Made by a program: the position numbers and the translations under genes. The notes beneath the pieces were generated by a model. It did no database searches. It worked only from the letters and a program-made list of their open reading frames with translations, and was not told the DNA's origin. Positions 1 to 8,730 of a DNA stretch of 32,949 nucleotides are shown in pieces. Origin of the DNA: Candidatus Saccharimonadota bacterium (lineage in GTDB: Bacteria; Patescibacteriota; Saccharimonadia; Saccharimonadales; UBA4665); the NCBI GenBank assembly GCA_028289125.1, contig JAQGGZ010000003.1, forward strand, positions 1 through 32,949, written 5' to 3'. Every line of letters begins with the position of its first letter. The first letter of the stretch is position 1.

Positions 1-2
1 GT

Positions 3-914
3 GTTCTCGAAGTAGTAATCGTAATCGTTATCCTCGGCCTTGTCGGCGGGGGAAGCTGGGTTTTTTATCAGCGCTCGCAAGCAAAAATATCTGATTCCTC
101 GAGCCCGGCAGCCACAAGTTCCGCTCAGGCCGTATCAATCGAGACAACCTTGTCACACATTCGGGAAGTCGCTCAAAAATACGATTACGTCGGCACGCCG
201 GATACGGGCAGGCTGTATACGTTCTCGACTAATCTACCCGCTGTCGGCTGGTACGTCGCGATCAAGGACACCCAGAACCTGCAGTTTCCCGCTTCCAAGG
301 CTGTCAGCGGTCACAACTGGATTAACCACGACGGATTGCCTGCAGCCGAGCGAGCGACCGTCATCAGTCAGAGCCAGCAGTTCAGTGATGCTGTCGCGGC
401 CAAGCTGAAAGCCGATGGTTTTACGACTCGGAACAGCCTCCTGAAATTCGGCTACACTGCGGATGCAAATGCAGGCCTTTATCAAAGCTCAACCGGCGTC
501 TGCCAGATAGAGCACACGGCTGATATCCCGGCCGTCATCAGCGTACAGTGTGTCTCTAATCAGGACATCGCACGGCTGAAAGCGACCGCTCAACCATTTG
601 TCACAGCCTTCAGTAAGAAACACCCCGAACGTGACGTCAAGGGCGCCGTATTCGGTCAACCAGTCTACAAAACCAGTTCGACCGGTGTGCAGTACGCCCA
701 AGAGGTTGTGTCCGATCCGCAGGCCATAGACACCCACCCGACCGATGGTGCGCACTACTTTCAGAAACAGGGCACCAGTTGGAACTATCTGACAGACACC
801 ACAATTTGCGGCACAAGTTCTGCGGACATTCCGGCCAAGTTGACCGCCTTAGGCGTGACCGACAGCGGCGCAGCGGCAATCTTTACTGGCTTCTGTGAAA
901 ATCTTGGACCCTAA
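3..914 (+). CDS. Type IV pilin-like membrane-anchored protein, 5' end cut by window
   Basis: The frame is open from base 3 to the TAA at 912-914, about 303 residues, so the start lies outside the window. The first visible residues, VLEVVIVIVILGLVGG, match the N-terminal hydrophobic helix of type IV pilins/pseudopilins, with the Glu where Glu5 of a mature pilin would fall; the prepilin cleavage Gly is not in the window. A Ser/Ala-rich linker follows, then an extracellular domain with several Cys (for example VCQIEH, VQCVSN, TTICGT, TGFCEN) that could form disulfides. An internal ATG at 150 gives a shorter frame but would remove the helix. The pilin-like call rests on the N-terminus only; a generic single-pass envelope protein is the alternative. 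Confidence 0.6.
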   Translation, partial: VLEVVIVIVILGLVGGGSWVFYQRSQAKISDSSSPAATSSAQAVSIETTLSHIREVAQKYDYVGTPDTGRLYTFSTNLPAVGWYVAIKDTQNLQFPASKAVSGHNWINHDGLPAAERATVISQSQQFSDAVAAKLKADGFTTRNSLLKFGYTADANAGLYQSSTGVCQIEHTADIPAVISVQCVSNQDIARLKATAQPFVTAFSKKHPERDVKGAVFGQPVYKTSSTGVQYAQEVVSDPQAIDTHPTDGAHYFQKQGTSWNYLTDTTICGTSSADIPAKLTALGVTDSGAAAIFTGFCENLGP

Positions 915-931
915 TCTGTTAGAATAGGGTC
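907..931. repeat. Palindrome overlapping the gltX -10 and ending at its ATG
   Basis: GACCCTA-A-TCT-GTT-AGA-A-TAGGGTC is a near-perfect palindrome with one A/A mismatch. It contains the stop of the upstream gene (912-914) and the hexamer TAGAAT (920-925), and ends on the base before the gltX ATG. It could be a terminator stem without a U tract, an operator over the promoter, or both. Confidence 0.55.
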
Positions 932-2353
932 ATGATTCGCACCCGTTTCGCTCCAAGTCCGACCGGCTTCCTCCATGTCGGCGGTGTCCGCACTGCCTTA
1001 TTCGCCTGGTTACTGGCCCGCCAGAACGACGGCCAGTTCATATTACGTATCGAAGATACCGACAAGGTCAGGGAAGTCGTCGGTGCTGAAGCCCACATCC
1101 AGGCTAGCCTGAAATGGGTCGGCATCGAATGGAACGAAGGTACCGACATCGGCGGCCCGCACGCTCCTTACCGCCAGTCAGAACGCCTTGATCTGTACCA
1201 TGCATGGGCACAAAAGCTGGTTGACAGCGGCCGGGCCTATGCCGACCCATATACACCAGAGCAGGTCGAAGGCTTCCGAGAAGAAGCCAAACGGGCTAAG
1301 CGCCCATTCCTATATCGTGATCACCGGCCAGACAATCCGCCAACTTGGGACGGCTCGCAGCCGCTTCGCCTGAAATCAGAGCCGAAAGCATATCAGTGGC
1401 ATGACGCCGTCATGGGCGACCTGTCAACCGGCCCGGAGGCCATCGATGACTTCGTACTTATGAAATCGGACGGTTATCCCACTTACAACTTCTGTCATAT
1501 CGTTGATGACGCTGTCATGGAAATCACTCATGTCATCCGTTCACAGGAATTCATCAGCAGCGTCCCGAAATATCTCAACCTGTATGAAGCTCTCGGCGTG
1601 GCGCCTCCGACGATGGCAACGCTACCCTATGTCATGGCAATCGACGGCAAGAAGAAGCTCGGCAAACGCGATGGCGCCCGTGACATCCTCGACTACGCCC
1701 GTGAGGGTTTTCTGCCCGAAGCAATGCTGAACTTCTTGGCGACACTCGGTTGGAACGACGGCACCGAGCAAGAAATCTTCACGAAGAATGAGCTGATTGA
1801 GAAGTTCAGCCTCGACCGAGTCCAACGCAGCGGTGCCCGGTTTGACGAACAACGTCTGCAGTGGATGAACGGGTACTGGATCCGCCGACTCGACCTTGAC
1901 GACCTCTACCAGCGGGCCACTGATTTCTGGCCACCAACCGTCGCCGAGTACGATGAAGATTACAAGAAAAAAGTACTGGGCCTGATCCAGGAACGGCTCA
2001 AGTTCCTGGCAGAAGTCCCGGCTTTGACCGAGTTCTTCTTTTCGACCCCGGCAATAGATCCCGAACTCATTACCACGCACAAGCAGTTGAAGAAATGTTC
2101 GACCGAAGATTTACGCCAGTGGCTCCAGACGACATCGACGTCATTAGAAGGTAGCGACTTCAGCAACGACGACCTGACCACACGACTGAACGACCTCCTC
2201 GAAACGACCGGGCAGAAACCGGCCGTCCTATTCAGCCTGATCCGCATCGCCATTACACAGGCACCATCCAGCCCGGGCCTCGCCGACACGCTTGCCGTAC
2301 TTGGCAAAGAGCGGAGTCTCGAGCGTATCCGAACGCAGCTGGCCGCGTTATAG
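932..2353 (+). CDS. gltX: Glutamyl-tRNA synthetase
   Basis: Class I aminoacyl-tRNA synthetase of 473 residues, the usual GltX length; it charges tRNA-Glu (and tRNA-Gln in organisms that use the amidotransferase route). The HIGH-type motif is seen as SPTGFLHVGGVRTALF near residue 8. The KMSKS-type loop reads KKKLGKRDGA, so the common KLSKR Ser is Gly here. The C-terminal half matches the alpha-helical anticodon-binding region. The start is fixed by the family alignment (MIRTRFAPSPTG). No Shine-Dalgarno is present: TAGAAT at 920-925 ends six bases before the ATG, so transcription probably starts on the A of the ATG. Confidence 0.97.
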   Translation: MIRTRFAPSPTGFLHVGGVRTALFAWLLARQNDGQFILRIEDTDKVREVVGAEAHIQASLKWVGIEWNEGTDIGGPHAPYRQSERLDLYHAWAQKLVDSGRAYADPYTPEQVEGFREEAKRAKRPFLYRDHRPDNPPTWDGSQPLRLKSEPKAYQWHDAVMGDLSTGPEAIDDFVLMKSDGYPTYNFCHIVDDAVMEITHVIRSQEFISSVPKYLNLYEALGVAPPTMATLPYVMAIDGKKKLGKRDGARDILDYAREGFLPEAMLNFLATLGWNDGTEQEIFTKNELIEKFSLDRVQRSGARFDEQRLQWMNGYWIRRLDLDDLYQRATDFWPPTVAEYDEDYKKKVLGLIQERLKFLAEVPALTEFFFSTPAIDPELITTHKQLKKCSTEDLRQWLQTTSTSLEGSDFSNDDLTTRLNDLLETTGQKPAVLFSLIRIAITQAPSSPGLADTLAVLGKERSLERIRTQLAAL

Positions 2354-2402
2354 CTGCCGCTCTAGCCCCGGCGGAACAAAACTGTTAAACTTAAGCGTAA
2401 TT

Positions 2403-3671
2403 ATGCTTGATGATTTTCAGCCCAGGCGGCAACCAAAAAAAGTGCTGCAACCCGTCTCACAGCCCGGGCAGCATGAAGCCATAAAAACTGAACTCGCCCG
2501 CACCGCGGTACCCGCGCAGCTTGACGATATCGAGATCGGTAATGCCGGTGAAGAACCGCGGCAAGCCGCGCCCGCCCCTGAGTCTGTTTCCAAAAAAACG
2601 CTGCCGACATGGTTGAACCCCAAGCTCTGGAGCAAGAAACAACGTATTATCGCTGCCGTAGCAATGCTTGTGGTGTTTGGCGGTACGTTCGGTGTCGTCA
2701 AAGCCCTGACTGGCCACGACACGCCCGCACCTGTCGTCGCCAATACGGCCCCGGCCGCGCCGAAGGTCAAGCCGACGCCGATCCTATCTCCTCTGACGGG
2801 GCTTGAGGTATCATCTGAACAGTCTAAATGGCCGGTCACCGGTGTCATGATCGAAAACAGCCAGGATGCCCGACCACAATCCGGCCTCGATAAGGCCGGG
2901 GTCGTGTATGAAGCCGTCGCTGAAGGTGGCATCACCCGGTTCCTCGCCCTGTTCCAGGAAGGGGACCCCGACTATGTCGGCCCGGTTCGCAGCGTCCGTC
3001 CATACTATCTCGACTGGCTGACCGGCAATGATGCGGCCATCTCACACGTCGGCGGCAGTCCGGAAGCCCTGACTAAGATCAAAACGAACGGCATCAAAGA
3101 TCTTGACCAGTTCTACGCTGGCAGCAGCTACACACGTATCAGTGGGCGAGCTCAACCCCATAACGTTTACACTAGCCTGGCGCGCCTTCGCGAGCTTGAA
3201 AATTCCCGCGGTTACTCAACTAGCAGCTTTGCAGCCTGGCCCCGCAAAGCCGACAGCAAAGCCGCTTCACCGAGCGCAACCAGTATCGACTTCGGCATCT
3301 CGTCAGCACTTTACAACGTCCATTACGATTACGACGTTACCGACAACAGTTACCACCGGAGTGAAGGCGGCAAGCCACACCTGGTCGTCGACAGTGCCGG
3401 CAACTCGACCCAACTGAAGCCTAAGGTCGTAATCGGCATCGTCATGAGCAAAGCCCTCCAGGCTGACAAAAAGCATTACGACTACAACACCATCGGTAGC
3501 GGGGCAGCGTATATTTACCAGGATGGCACGTTGGTCCTCGGCACTTGGACCAAGCCGGATGCCAAGACCAACATCAGTTTCGCCGACCAGTCAGGTAAGT
3601 CAATCAACCTCAATGCCGGGCAGACATGGATCAGTGTCGTCGACGCCGCCAACCGCATCACTACGAAATGA
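2403..3671 (+). CDS. DUF3048 family membrane-anchored envelope protein
   Basis: 422 residues. A Gln/Pro-rich cytoplasmic N-terminus is followed by one membrane helix (about residues 70-95, IIAAVAMLVVFGGTFGVV) and then the DUF3048 domain: SPLTGLEV, GVMIENSQDARPQSGLDKAGVVYEAVAEGGITRFLALF, VGPVRSVRPYYLDW. This family (YerB type) is extracytoplasmic and of uncertain function. The ATG at 2403 is preferred because an earlier in-frame start would run into gltX. No Shine-Dalgarno is visible; TAAACT at 2386-2391 would give a leader of only a few bases. The gene overlaps the next one by ATGA, so the two are translationally coupled. Confidence 0.85.
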   Translation: MLDDFQPRRQPKKVLQPVSQPGQHEAIKTELARTAVPAQLDDIEIGNAGEEPRQAAPAPESVSKKTLPTWLNPKLWSKKQRIIAAVAMLVVFGGTFGVVKALTGHDTPAPVVANTAPAAPKVKPTPILSPLTGLEVSSEQSKWPVTGVMIENSQDARPQSGLDKAGVVYEAVAEGGITRFLALFQEGDPDYVGPVRSVRPYYLDWLTGNDAAISHVGGSPEALTKIKTNGIKDLDQFYAGSSYTRISGRAQPHNVYTSLARLRELENSRGYSTSSFAAWPRKADSKAASPSATSIDFGISSALYNVHYDYDVTDNSYHRSEGGKPHLVVDSAGNSTQLKPKVVIGIVMSKALQADKKHYDYNTIGSGAAYIYQDGTLVLGTWTKPDAKTNISFADQSGKSINLNAGQTWISVVDAANRITTK

Positions 3672-5200
3672 ACGACCTAGATAAACTCATCCACCAGACC
3701 CGCGTCTACCTCGCCGTCATCATCGCCGCTGAGAACCTGCTGCTGATCGGCTGGCTGCTTCTCGGATGGTTCTTGCAGCTTTCCGCATTCATCATCATTC
3801 CCGGCGCCGCCGCAATAGTCCTAGGTGGCTGTCTGATCATCACCATAGCCGGGGCTCATCACGTACTTGGCCCGATCAAAACCGTCTGGCAAGCTGTCCT
3901 CCACATTAGCCCGACGAACCACGAAGTGGCCGCACCCGAACTTGATAAGATCCGTTACGGCCGTGAACTCCTCGTCAACCTCATCGGCCAGATTTATCAG
4001 CTGAACAATGTCGCCACCGGCCAGTCGATGGCGCAACAAGCCGAACGCGCCGACCTTAAAAATGAGTTCGTCGCCGCCAACCTGCCATTACCACTCGTCG
4101 TGCTCGACGCTCAGGAAAACGTCGTCTTCATGAACACCGTCGCCAGCAAATATTTGCACAAGTCACCCGAGGAGCTGGTCGGGAAGAGCATCTACAGCGC
4201 GCTCGACATGTCTTTCCCTAACGAGAACACCTTCGACAAGTGGTTGGCCGAAGCCAAGGCGAATACCGTCATCGACTACAACAGCTGGGAGCGCGTCCGC
4301 TTCGGTCTGGCCGATCAGACGTCGTTGCAGTTCGACCTGTCGGCTTATTACAACAAGGATAACAGCAACGGCTACGAAACGATGATCGTGCTGTTCGACC
4401 ACACCGCCCAGTACGGTCAGGATGATCAAGCCGTCAGTTTCATCGCCTTAGCCGTGCATGAGTTACGCACGCCGCTGACCCTGTTACGTGGATACATCGA
4501 GACCTTCCAGGATGAATTCGCCGGAAAACTTGATCCAGAGCTTGATGGCTTCATGCACCGTATGGACGCCGCCGGCCAGCAGCTCGCAGACTTCGTCAGT
4601 AACATCCTGCATGTCGCCCGGGTGGAGGACGACCAGCTGATGCTCGAACTCCACGAAGAGGACGTGAGCGAAGTTGTTAGTGCAGCTCTCAAAAATTACG
4701 AAGTCCGCGCCAAAGTCCGTGGCATGACCATCTTGCCAACGATCGCGCCTGATCTGCCATCGGCAGCTATCGACCGTGTCAGTTTTTATGAGATCCTCGG
4801 CAACCTGCTAGACAACGCCATCAAGTACAGTGGAGATTCGACCCAGATAAAGGTCAACTGTACGATGTCTCCGGAAGGCATGATTCAGATTGATGTCGAA
4901 GATAGTGGCGTCGGCATCCCGACCAACGTCGTGCCGAACCTGTTTACCAAATTCTATCGCAACCACCGTACCCGCAATATGATCGGCGGCACCGGCCTCG
5001 GCCTGTACCTCTGCAAGGCCTTGGTGTCTGCACACGGCGGTCATATCTGGGTACGCAGCGAAGAAGGTAAGGGCAGTACGTTCTCTTTTACCATCCAACC
5101 ATATAGTCAGCTTGCCGAAGAACTCAAATCGAGCAATAATAAGGATATAACCAGAGGCGCCCACGGCTGGATCAAGAACCACTCGTTGTACCGCCAGTAA
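3668..5200 (+). CDS. Membrane-bound PAS-domain sensor histidine kinase
   Basis: 510 residues starting at the ATGA overlap with the DUF3048 gene. Two membrane helices lie at about residues 15-60, followed by a PAS-like domain (about 130-240, VVLDAQENVVFMNTVASKYL). The HisKA H-box is FIALAVHELRTPLTLL, and the HATPase domain shows the N box NLLDNAIKYS, G1 DSGVGIP and G2 GGTGLGLYL, so all catalytic motifs are intact. There is no large extracellular loop, which suggests sensing in the membrane or by the cytoplasmic PAS. The response regulator follows after 8 bases and is the obvious partner. The stimulus is unknown; the envelope genes around it suggest envelope control. Confidence 0.93.
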   Translation: MNDLDKLIHQTRVYLAVIIAAENLLLIGWLLLGWFLQLSAFIIIPGAAAIVLGGCLIITIAGAHHVLGPIKTVWQAVLHISPTNHEVAAPELDKIRYGRELLVNLIGQIYQLNNVATGQSMAQQAERADLKNEFVAANLPLPLVVLDAQENVVFMNTVASKYLHKSPEELVGKSIYSALDMSFPNENTFDKWLAEAKANTVIDYNSWERVRFGLADQTSLQFDLSAYYNKDNSNGYETMIVLFDHTAQYGQDDQAVSFIALAVHELRTPLTLLRGYIETFQDEFAGKLDPELDGFMHRMDAAGQQLADFVSNILHVARVEDDQLMLELHEEDVSEVVSAALKNYEVRAKVRGMTILPTIAPDLPSAAIDRVSFYEILGNLLDNAIKYSGDSTQIKVNCTMSPEGMIQIDVEDSGVGIPTNVVPNLFTKFYRNHRTRNMIGGTGLGLYLCKALVSAHGGHIWVRSEEGKGSTFSFTIQPYSQLAEELKSSNNKDITRGAHGWIKNHSLYRQ

Positions 5201-5208
5201 GGACTACC

Positions 5209-5589
5209 ATGACCCCGACAACCAAGAAAGTACTCTGCATCGAAGACGAATTGTTCATCAGTGAGATGTATGCCCGCGCTTTGCAGCGCAGCGGCTATGA
5301 AGTCAGCATCGAACTCGACGGTGCTGCCGGGCTTAAAGCGGCCCAGACGAACCAGTTCGACATCATCCTGCTGGACCTGATGATTCCCAGCATGACCGGC
5401 GTCGAAGTCCTCGGCCACTTACGAAACCCGGCCGAGACTCCTGAATTAAAAGCCAAGATCATCATTACGACAAACCTTGAGCAGCGTGAAGACACCCGTA
5501 GTGACATTGAAAAGCAGGCCGACGGCTACGTCGTCAAGGCCGAGCTGACACCGCGTGAACTGGTCGCGTTCCTCGACAAGCTGAATTAA
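5209..5589 (+). CDS. Single-domain response regulator (receiver only)
   Basis: 126 residues, receiver domain only. The acidic pocket is CIEDE, the phosphoacceptor Asp is in IILLDLMIPSMTG, and the conserved Thr and Lys are in IIITTN and YVVKAE. There is no DNA-binding output domain, so it acts by protein contact or phosphotransfer, as in CheY/Spo0F-type proteins. AAGGA lies 5-9 bases before the ATG. Its stop codon overlaps the stop of the convergent vanY-like gene by four bases, leaving no room for a separate terminator. Confidence 0.93.
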   Translation: MTPTTKKVLCIEDELFISEMYARALQRSGYEVSIELDGAAGLKAAQTNQFDIILLDLMIPSMTGVEVLGHLRNPAETPELKAKIIITTNLEQREDTRSDIEKQADGYVVKAELTPRELVAFLDKLN

Positions 5590-6344
5590 GGGGCGTCTTT
5601 ATAGGTGGTGCCCCCAGAGACACCGAAGAATTCTTCCAAGGTTGTTACCCCTTGGTTGTGCATCTCTTCCGTTAAGCCCTTGCCAACATACCGGAAATGC
5701 CACGGTTCATAGCTGTAGCCGGTAACGCTTACCTTGTCGGCTGGATACCGCAACAAGAAACCGTACTCATACGCATTGGCGGCTAACCACTTGCCCTCGG
5801 GCATATTGCCATAGCAGACTTCCAGATAACATTGGGCGCTTTGCGTCCGAATATCGACTGCCCAGCCGGTCTGATGTTCGCTATAACCAGGCCGGGCACT
5901 TTGTGTGTCGGCCGCCGCCTGGCCCTCAGTGGCTACATACCCATCGTAAAGTGTTTTTTGATATTGATACCCCCGGAAAGCAGTCGACACTTGCGGCGCA
6001 TAACCTGCCGCATCAGCAGCACTCAGAAACGCCTCCAAGGCAGTGGCCGCTTCTTGGCGCATTTTCATTTCGGTCATGCCAGGAATGCGCAATGATACCG
6101 CCGGAAACACCAGGTCGGCCGGTTGGTACGTTCGCGTCACTAAAGGATGCTGCTTATTGACGATAACCCATGGGCTGGCTGGATCCGTCAAAGAATATTG
6201 TCGCTTGTTGAAGCTCGGCCGACTATCTGTGGCCCCCTGGCTATGGATAGGGGCAACCGGGGCCGATGAGCGGTCCACCCATACAACGCCGACGACTACA
6301 GTGACCATCAGCAAGAACCCCAACTGGACCATTTTTTTACGCAT
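5586..6344 (-). CDS. VanY/D-alanyl-D-alanine carboxypeptidase family protein
   Basis: 252 residues. An N-terminal signal anchor (MRKKMVQLGFLLMVTVVVGVVWV) precedes a peptidase M15B/VanY domain. Zinc-binding and catalytic motifs are seen: STAFRGYQYQKTLYDGYV, SEHQTGWAVDI (His, Asp) and SYEPWHFRYVG (Glu, His). The protein should act outside the membrane, trimming the terminal D-Ala of peptidoglycan stem peptides. TATAGT (+ strand 6353-6358) lies eight bases before the ATG and no Shine-Dalgarno is present. It is divergent from the capA-like gene with only 47 bp between them. Confidence 0.92.
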   Translation of the reverse strand: MRKKMVQLGFLLMVTVVVGVVWVDRSSAPVAPIHSQGATDSRPSFNKRQYSLTDPASPWVIVNKQHPLVTRTYQPADLVFPAVSLRIPGMTEMKMRQEAATALEAFLSAADAAGYAPQVSTAFRGYQYQKTLYDGYVATEGQAAADTQSARPGYSEHQTGWAVDIRTQSAQCYLEVCYGNMPEGKWLAANAYEYGFLLRYPADKVSVTGYSYEPWHFRYVGKGLTEEMHNQGVTTLEEFFGVSGGTTYKDAP

Positions 6345-6391
6345 ACGTATCCACTATAGGCCAAGCCTAAGCACTATGCTAGTATGAAAAA
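6345..6391. promoter_or_regulatory. Divergent promoters for vanY-like and capA-like genes
   Basis: 47 bp hold two -10 hexamers facing apart: TATAGT on the minus strand (6358-6353) and TAGTAT on the plus strand (6380-6385), the latter exactly six bases before the capA-like ATG. Neither has a convincing TTGACA-type -35 or a Shine-Dalgarno. Confidence 0.6.
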
Positions 6392-7570
6392 ATGAATCGT
6401 ATGTTTAAAATTGGGCTTATCGCCTTTTTGGGCATTGGCGTGACCGTAGGGGTTGTGGCATGGCACGCTCGTACGCCGGCCGCGGGCCAACACGCTGTCT
6501 CGGCCACGGCAAAATCCGGCCACGGCAACATACGGCTCATCGCTACCGGTGATATGCTACCCCATGACACTGTCAATCAAGCGGCCCACCGCCAAGATGG
6601 AAGCTACGATTATCTACCCCTCTTTGACCAGGTTAAGCCTTACCTTACATCCGGCGACATCCGGTTCTGTAATCAGGAGTCGCCAAGCGCTGGCAGCTTT
6701 GGGGTTAGCGGTTACCCTACTTTCAATGCACCCCCCCAGTTCGCTAAGGATCTGAGCAGCTTAGGTTGTAATGTCATCAATTTGGCCAACAATCATGCCA
6801 ACGACAAAGAGCAGTCCGGCATTGATCAAACCCGCGGTTTGTGGAACCAGCTTCATCCGCTCGCAGTCGCCGGCACTAACCGGTCAGCCGACGAACAGAA
6901 CCAGATTGCCACCTTTAAAGCCGGCGGTCTAACATTCGCTTTTCTCAGTTATGCCGAGTGTTCCAATGACACATACCTGACCGACTATGGCGTTAATATC
7001 TTGTCAAAAGACCTTGCCAGCCGGCAAATAGCAGCCGCCAAGCAGTCAGCCGACATCATTATCGTTGGCACCCACTGGTGCAATGAGAATACCGATGTAC
7101 CGGATGCTACTCAACAGGATTGGGCCAAATACCTGGCCGATCAGGGGGTGACCGTGGTTATCGGCACCGGCCCGCATTACCTGCAACCGGTTTCTCGCCT
7201 CAACCGGGCGGGTGGCGGCCAGACCGTCGTTTGGTATAGCTTAGGCAACTTTTTGAGTACTCAGGAAGATATTGAGGGGCTGATCGGCGGCATAGCCGTG
7301 ATGGATATTGACCCTTCTACCAAAGCGGTCACTGGTGTCGGCTTCATGCCCACCTATATGCACTATGAATGGACAGCCGAGCAAAAAGCTAACGAGAATT
7401 ATCTGGCACGCAAAAATCTTAAGATCTACCCCCTAGATCAGGCCGAGGCTGCCCTGGCCAGATCCCAAAACCATACAACCGTTGATGCCCAGACCCAACG
7501 TGTCACTGCTTTAATGAACCGTTATACGTCGACCACTATGCTGACAAGCAATACAGCGCTCTCCCGGTAG
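6392..7570 (+). CDS. CapA/PgsA-type metallophosphatase family protein
   Basis: 392 residues with an N-terminal membrane anchor (FKIGLIAFLGIGVTVGVVAW). The CapA domain motifs are present: IATGDMLPHD (metal-binding Asp), FCNQESP (Asn-Gln-Glu), VINLANNHANDK (NNH) and TVVIGTGPHYLQPV (GxGPH). The family is calcineurin-like and is named from poly-gamma-glutamate capsule synthesis; in CPR genomes its substrate is unproved. AlphaFold-type comparison is not needed for the family call, since motif order and length fit. Leaderless start inferred from TAGTAT six bases upstream. Confidence 0.9.
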   Translation: MNRMFKIGLIAFLGIGVTVGVVAWHARTPAAGQHAVSATAKSGHGNIRLIATGDMLPHDTVNQAAHRQDGSYDYLPLFDQVKPYLTSGDIRFCNQESPSAGSFGVSGYPTFNAPPQFAKDLSSLGCNVINLANNHANDKEQSGIDQTRGLWNQLHPLAVAGTNRSADEQNQIATFKAGGLTFAFLSYAECSNDTYLTDYGVNILSKDLASRQIAAAKQSADIIIVGTHWCNENTDVPDATQQDWAKYLADQGVTVVIGTGPHYLQPVSRLNRAGGGQTVVWYSLGNFLSTQEDIEGLIGGIAVMDIDPSTKAVTGVGFMPTYMHYEWTAEQKANENYLARKNLKIYPLDQAEAALARSQNHTTVDAQTQRVTALMNRYTSTTMLTSNTALSR

Positions 7571-7602
7571 CCTACCTCTCGGGGTGGGGCGTCGCATCAT
7601 GC

Positions 7603-7727
7603 TATACTGAAAGTAGTTATGTATGGGCTCCGCCGAGCGGTTCCTCCGTACAAACCATATGCAAAGTCCCGTGACAGACGCCATTGTCGCATCTCAAGAT
7701 ACCTAATGTCTTTCAAGGAGTTTGCAT
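7603..7727 (+). promoter_or_regulatory. Promoter and 110-nt structured leader of the umuDC-like operon
   Basis: A TATACT -10 at 7603-7608 has no clear -35. The leader folds into a hairpin at 7621-7651 (GTATGG with CCGTAC, inner CCGC/GCGG) and ends with AAGGAG at 7715-7720, seven bases before the ATG at 7728. No LexA-type operator was recognised. Confidence 0.55.
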
Positions 7728-8099
7728 ATGGATTTCACTAATTTTGATGACTCGACTCGCGCCCCACAGGGCGTCAGCGTACACGCCGGTTTCCCCAACG
7801 CCGGCAGTGACAGCAGCCGTCCCTCGCTCAGCCTCGACCAATTGCTGATCAGCCACCCGGTCAGTACGTTCCTGTTCCAAATCAGCGGCCAGGAATGGAG
7901 CCGGTACGGCGTTTTCGACGGCGATATCGCCATCATCGACCGGGCACAGCAGCCAGCTCCCCGCGACCTGATTATCTGGTGGAACGACGCCACCGGTGAT
8001 TTCGTGATGGGCCGCCGCCAACAATTGCCGGCCGGAGCGTCCGTCTGGGGCTGTGTAACGAATATCATTCATCGGCTGAAGCCGGAAAGGGTACAGTAA
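7728..8099 (+). CDS. UmuD-like S24 protein lacking the Ser-Lys dyad
   Basis: 123 residues; start chosen at the ATG with AAGGAG seven bases upstream, not the TTG at 7722. It aligns through UmuD: the cleavage region HAGFPNAGSD, then SLSLDQLLISHPVSTFLFQISG (UmuD: [22 protein letters not shown]) and FDGDIAIID. Where UmuD has SGDSM (catalytic Ser60) this protein has SGQEW, and where UmuD has FTVKK (catalytic Lys97) it has FVMGR, so both dyad residues appear lost. The Ala-Gly scissile pair is kept. It may be a non-self-cleaving UmuC partner. It is first in an operon with the NAD(P)-binding protein and UmuC. Confidence 0.8.
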   Translation: MDFTNFDDSTRAPQGVSVHAGFPNAGSDSSRPSLSLDQLLISHPVSTFLFQISGQEWSRYGVFDGDIAIIDRAQQPAPRDLIIWWNDATGDFVMGRRQQLPAGASVWGCVTNIIHRLKPERVQ

Positions 8100-8103
8100 T
8101 ACT

Positions 8104-8730
8104 ATGAACATCCTGATTATCGGGGCCAGCGGCAAGACTGGCCAACACTTGCTACGACAACTGATCGAACAGGGGCACCGCGTGACCGCGTACGCACGTA
8201 CGCCGGACAAGGTCGATACTTACGGCGGCAAGGTACAGGTGATACAGGGTGACGCCCGGGATGCCCAGGCACTCACCAAGGCTACTGTCGGTCAGGACGC
8301 CGTCATGGTGACGTTCGGACCGCGCTCACCGAAACCCGACGACCTTCAGACGGTCTTTATGCAGAACCTGGTCAATGCCATGCACGCCACCGGCGTCAGA
8401 CGTCTCGTACTGCTATCAGCCTGGGGAGCTACCGACAGCCGGCCGCAAGCCAACTGGTTGATCAAACTCCTTTTGAACACCATGCTTCGTAACGTCTTCG
8501 TCGACAAGAAAAACGGTGAAGAGGCTATCATGGCTAGCGATTTGGATTACACATTCGTCCGACCTGCCATCTTGCTCAACGTCGCAAGCAAGGGACGGGT
8601 CAGCGCTAATCTGACCGGCAAAGGCCTGAAACTCCTTGTCAGCCGGGCGGATGTCGCCTCGTTCATGATAGAACAGTTGTCCAGCGATCAATGGCATCGT
8701 CAGGCACCGCTTATCGGGTATCCCAAATGA
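8104..8730 (+). CDS. NAD(P)-binding atypical SDR (NmrA/YwnB-like) protein
   Basis: 208 residues with an N-terminal Rossmann fold: the glycine motif [20 protein letters not shown], then [12 protein letters not shown] and VIQGDARDA. The family covers flavin/biliverdin reductase-like and NADPH-sensor proteins, and no substrate can be named. It starts four bases after the umuD-like stop and overlaps umuC by ATGA, so it is embedded in the polymerase operon, which is an unusual place for a redox protein. Confidence 0.85.
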   Translation: MNILIIGASGKTGQHLLRQLIEQGHRVTAYARTPDKVDTYGGKVQVIQGDARDAQALTKATVGQDAVMVTFGPRSPKPDDLQTVFMQNLVNAMHATGVRRLVLLSAWGATDSRPQANWLIKLLLNTMLRNVFVDKKNGEEAIMASDLDYTFVRPAILLNVASKGRVSANLTGKGLKLLVSRADVASFMIEQLSSDQWHRQAPLIGYPK

